Shown here: positions 63,031-64,000 of the stretch, piece by piece
How the letters are laid out: each line of letters starts with the position of its first letter
Numbering within the stretch: the first letter of the stretch is position 1
NCBI RefSeq assembly: GCF_025149465.1
Contig: NZ_CP102275.1
Span: 2,181,596 to 2,245,595 of the forward strand
DNA length: 64,000 nt
DNA from: Thomasclavelia spiroformis DSM 1552
Lineage (GTDB): Bacteria; Bacillota_I; Bacilli_A; Erysipelotrichales; Coprobacillaceae
Reading direction: 5' to 3'
Program-made: the position numbers and the translations under genes
The notes under the pieces: generated by a model
Told to the model about the DNA's origin: nothing
The model's input: only the letters and a program-made list of their open reading frames with translations
Database searches by the model: none

Positions 63031-64000
63031 ATGATTAATAAGACATCAAGTATTGAATTTAAAAAATATGGATCAACCTATGAAGAACATATGTCAGTTA
63101 AAGATAATAATTTAATATGTAGAAAATTAAATACATCTGGGAGAATTATTAGTCACATGTATTGTTTTTCTTGCCCGGTATATATTGAATTAACAGAAGG
63201 AATTGCTTCAATTTTAATTGGTAATAGTCTAGAACCGGATAAATTAGAAACTTTTGCAATTCATCACTATTTAAAAATTGATGCAAATAAATATTTTAAT
63301 ATTATTCCACTATCTCAAGAAATTGAAAGTTATTTAATAACTCCCGCAAATTATAATCTAAGAACTGAATTTTTAAATCCACCATATGTTTATAAACCAA
63401 TTGTTTCCAAACTACAAATCGAAGAAATTCTAGGTTATTATTATGTAATTAAAAGTCCTAATTATCGTTTTAAAGGAGAAGCTCATAAACATTATGAATT
63501 AACATATGTTGATCACGGTAGTCTGGACACAACTGTAGAAGGAACAACGTATACTTTAAATAGTTATGATTTAATGTTATATGGGCCAAATCAATTTCAT
63601 ACTCAACAAATTACTAAAAATAAATCTTGTTCATATTTAACAGTAATATTTAATATGGATATTATTGATGATGATGCTATTTTAAATCGCATATTTCATT
63701 GTGATAATGAGCTGCATAACATTTTTAATAAATTTGTCAAAGCAAGTTCAAATTCATTGCCTTATTCAAAAACATTAATGCTTTGTTATTTACAAGAAAT
63801 TATTATTTTACTCACACAATATGATTCATCGGGCGAAACAAAGCATATATCAACAGGTCCTATGCAACATTTTCAAGATGGCCTATTGCAAGAAATTCTA
63901 GATTATATGAATTCAATGATTACAGAACCTTTAACGATTGAAGAAATATGTCATAAATTTTCAATTTCACGTTCTTCTTTACAAACATTATTTAGAAATA
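63031..64000 (+). CDS. AraC-family regulator (partial at right edge)
   Basis: ATG 63031 is preceded by GGAGG eight bases upstream, and 323 codons are visible before the window ends. It has an N-terminal region of about 150 residues, a cupin-like sensing domain (HKHYELTYVDHGSL.., ~160-215) and the first helix-turn-helix of the AraC DNA-binding domain at the very end (LTIEEICHKFSISRSSLQTLF). The second helix-turn-helix lies outside the window. The cupin part suggests a small-molecule or sugar signal; the target genes are probably to the right. Confidence 0.88.
   Translation, partial: MINKTSSIEFKKYGSTYEEHMSVKDNNLICRKLNTSGRIISHMYCFSCPVYIELTEGIASILIGNSLEPDKLETFAIHHYLKIDANKYFNIIPLSQEIESYLITPANYNLRTEFLNPPYVYKPIVSKLQIEEILGYYYVIKSPNYRFKGEAHKHYELTYVDHGSLDTTVEGTTYTLNSYDLMLYGPNQFHTQQITKNKSCSYLTVIFNMDIIDDDAILNRIFHCDNELHNIFNKFVKASSNSLPYSKTLMLCYLQEIIILLTQYDSSGETKHISTGPMQHFQDGLLQEILDYMNSMITEPLTIEEICHKFSISRSSLQTLFRN

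Overview
This 64 kb window is very AT-rich and has Gram-positive gene content: SpaA/Cna-B sortase-anchored surface protein, VanRS-type two-component system, pstSCAB-phoU-phoPR, L13/S9 pair, ECF riboflavin transporter under an FMN riboswitch, hybrid-cluster protein and the SatD/DUF3307 pair. Together with codon use and the AAGGAGG-type ribosome binding sites this points to a gut Bacillota of the Erysipelotrichia type (for example Thomasclavelia/Coprobacillus relatives). The genus is an inference and cannot be proved from the sequence alone.

Layout. 1-4.2 kb: two-subunit fumarase preceded by a frameshifted RpiR regulator, a tandem pair of unannotated small RNAs (2.09-2.47 kb), an M19 dipeptidase and two small unknown genes. 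4.2-12.8 kb: three long genes for surface or secreted proteins (SpaA-repeat adhesin, membrane-anchored Ig-like protein with a leader/attenuator, calcineurin-like phosphoesterase), with an IS200/IS605-type element between them. 13.0-14.7 kb: five-gene tRNA array, LppM-like lipoprotein, tRNA-Lys. 14.7-25.4 kb: tyrosine phosphatase, SWIM/SNF2 helicase, PTS EIIC, Ala-Ile-Ile tRNA array, amidase, aldehyde dehydrogenase, GyrI-like protein, GNAT, FMN riboswitch-ribU, and a small gene enclosed by a 15-bp inverted repeat. 25.4-28.65 kb: a group II intron sitting directly behind the hcp terminator and itself broken by an IS3-family (IS150-like) insertion. 28.7-38.5 kb: hcp and a divergent Crp/Fnr regulator, SatD/DUF3307, small stress or maintenance genes, rplM-rpsI, and a tcdA operon.

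38.5-44.7 kb is the aspartate-family hub. thrC-thrB runs leftward and hom-lysC-asd runs rightward. Both promoters overlap the same 12-bp palindrome ATTGTATACAAT, spaced exactly 100 bp. The rightward operon also has a 22-codon Ile/Met-rich leader peptide followed by an antiterminator/terminator pair, so the aspartate-to-threonine branch appears to be under both operator and attenuation control. 44.8-48.4 kb: VTT membrane protein and a VanRS-like pair whose kinase is frameshifted. 48.4-51.2 kb: DegV and an IS1182-family insertion just behind phoR. 51.2-57.7 kb: the phosphate regulon pstS-pstC-pstA-pstB-phoU-phoP-phoR behind an 11-bp-periodic Pho box. 57.8-64 kb: WYL regulator with an unknown partner, an Lrp/aminotransferase pair, a beta-propeller lactonase, and an AraC regulator cut by the right edge.

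The most novel-looking item is the tandem sRNA pair at 2.09-2.47 kb. Seven of its eight hairpin loops carry a C/U-rich tract (UCCC in six), as in the Listeria LhrC and staphylococcal Rsa RNAs that target Shine-Dalgarno sequences. Three genes are broken by apparent one-base changes in homopolymers (RpiR, IS3 orfB, VanS-like kinase), so phase variation, real decay and assembly error all need to be considered.
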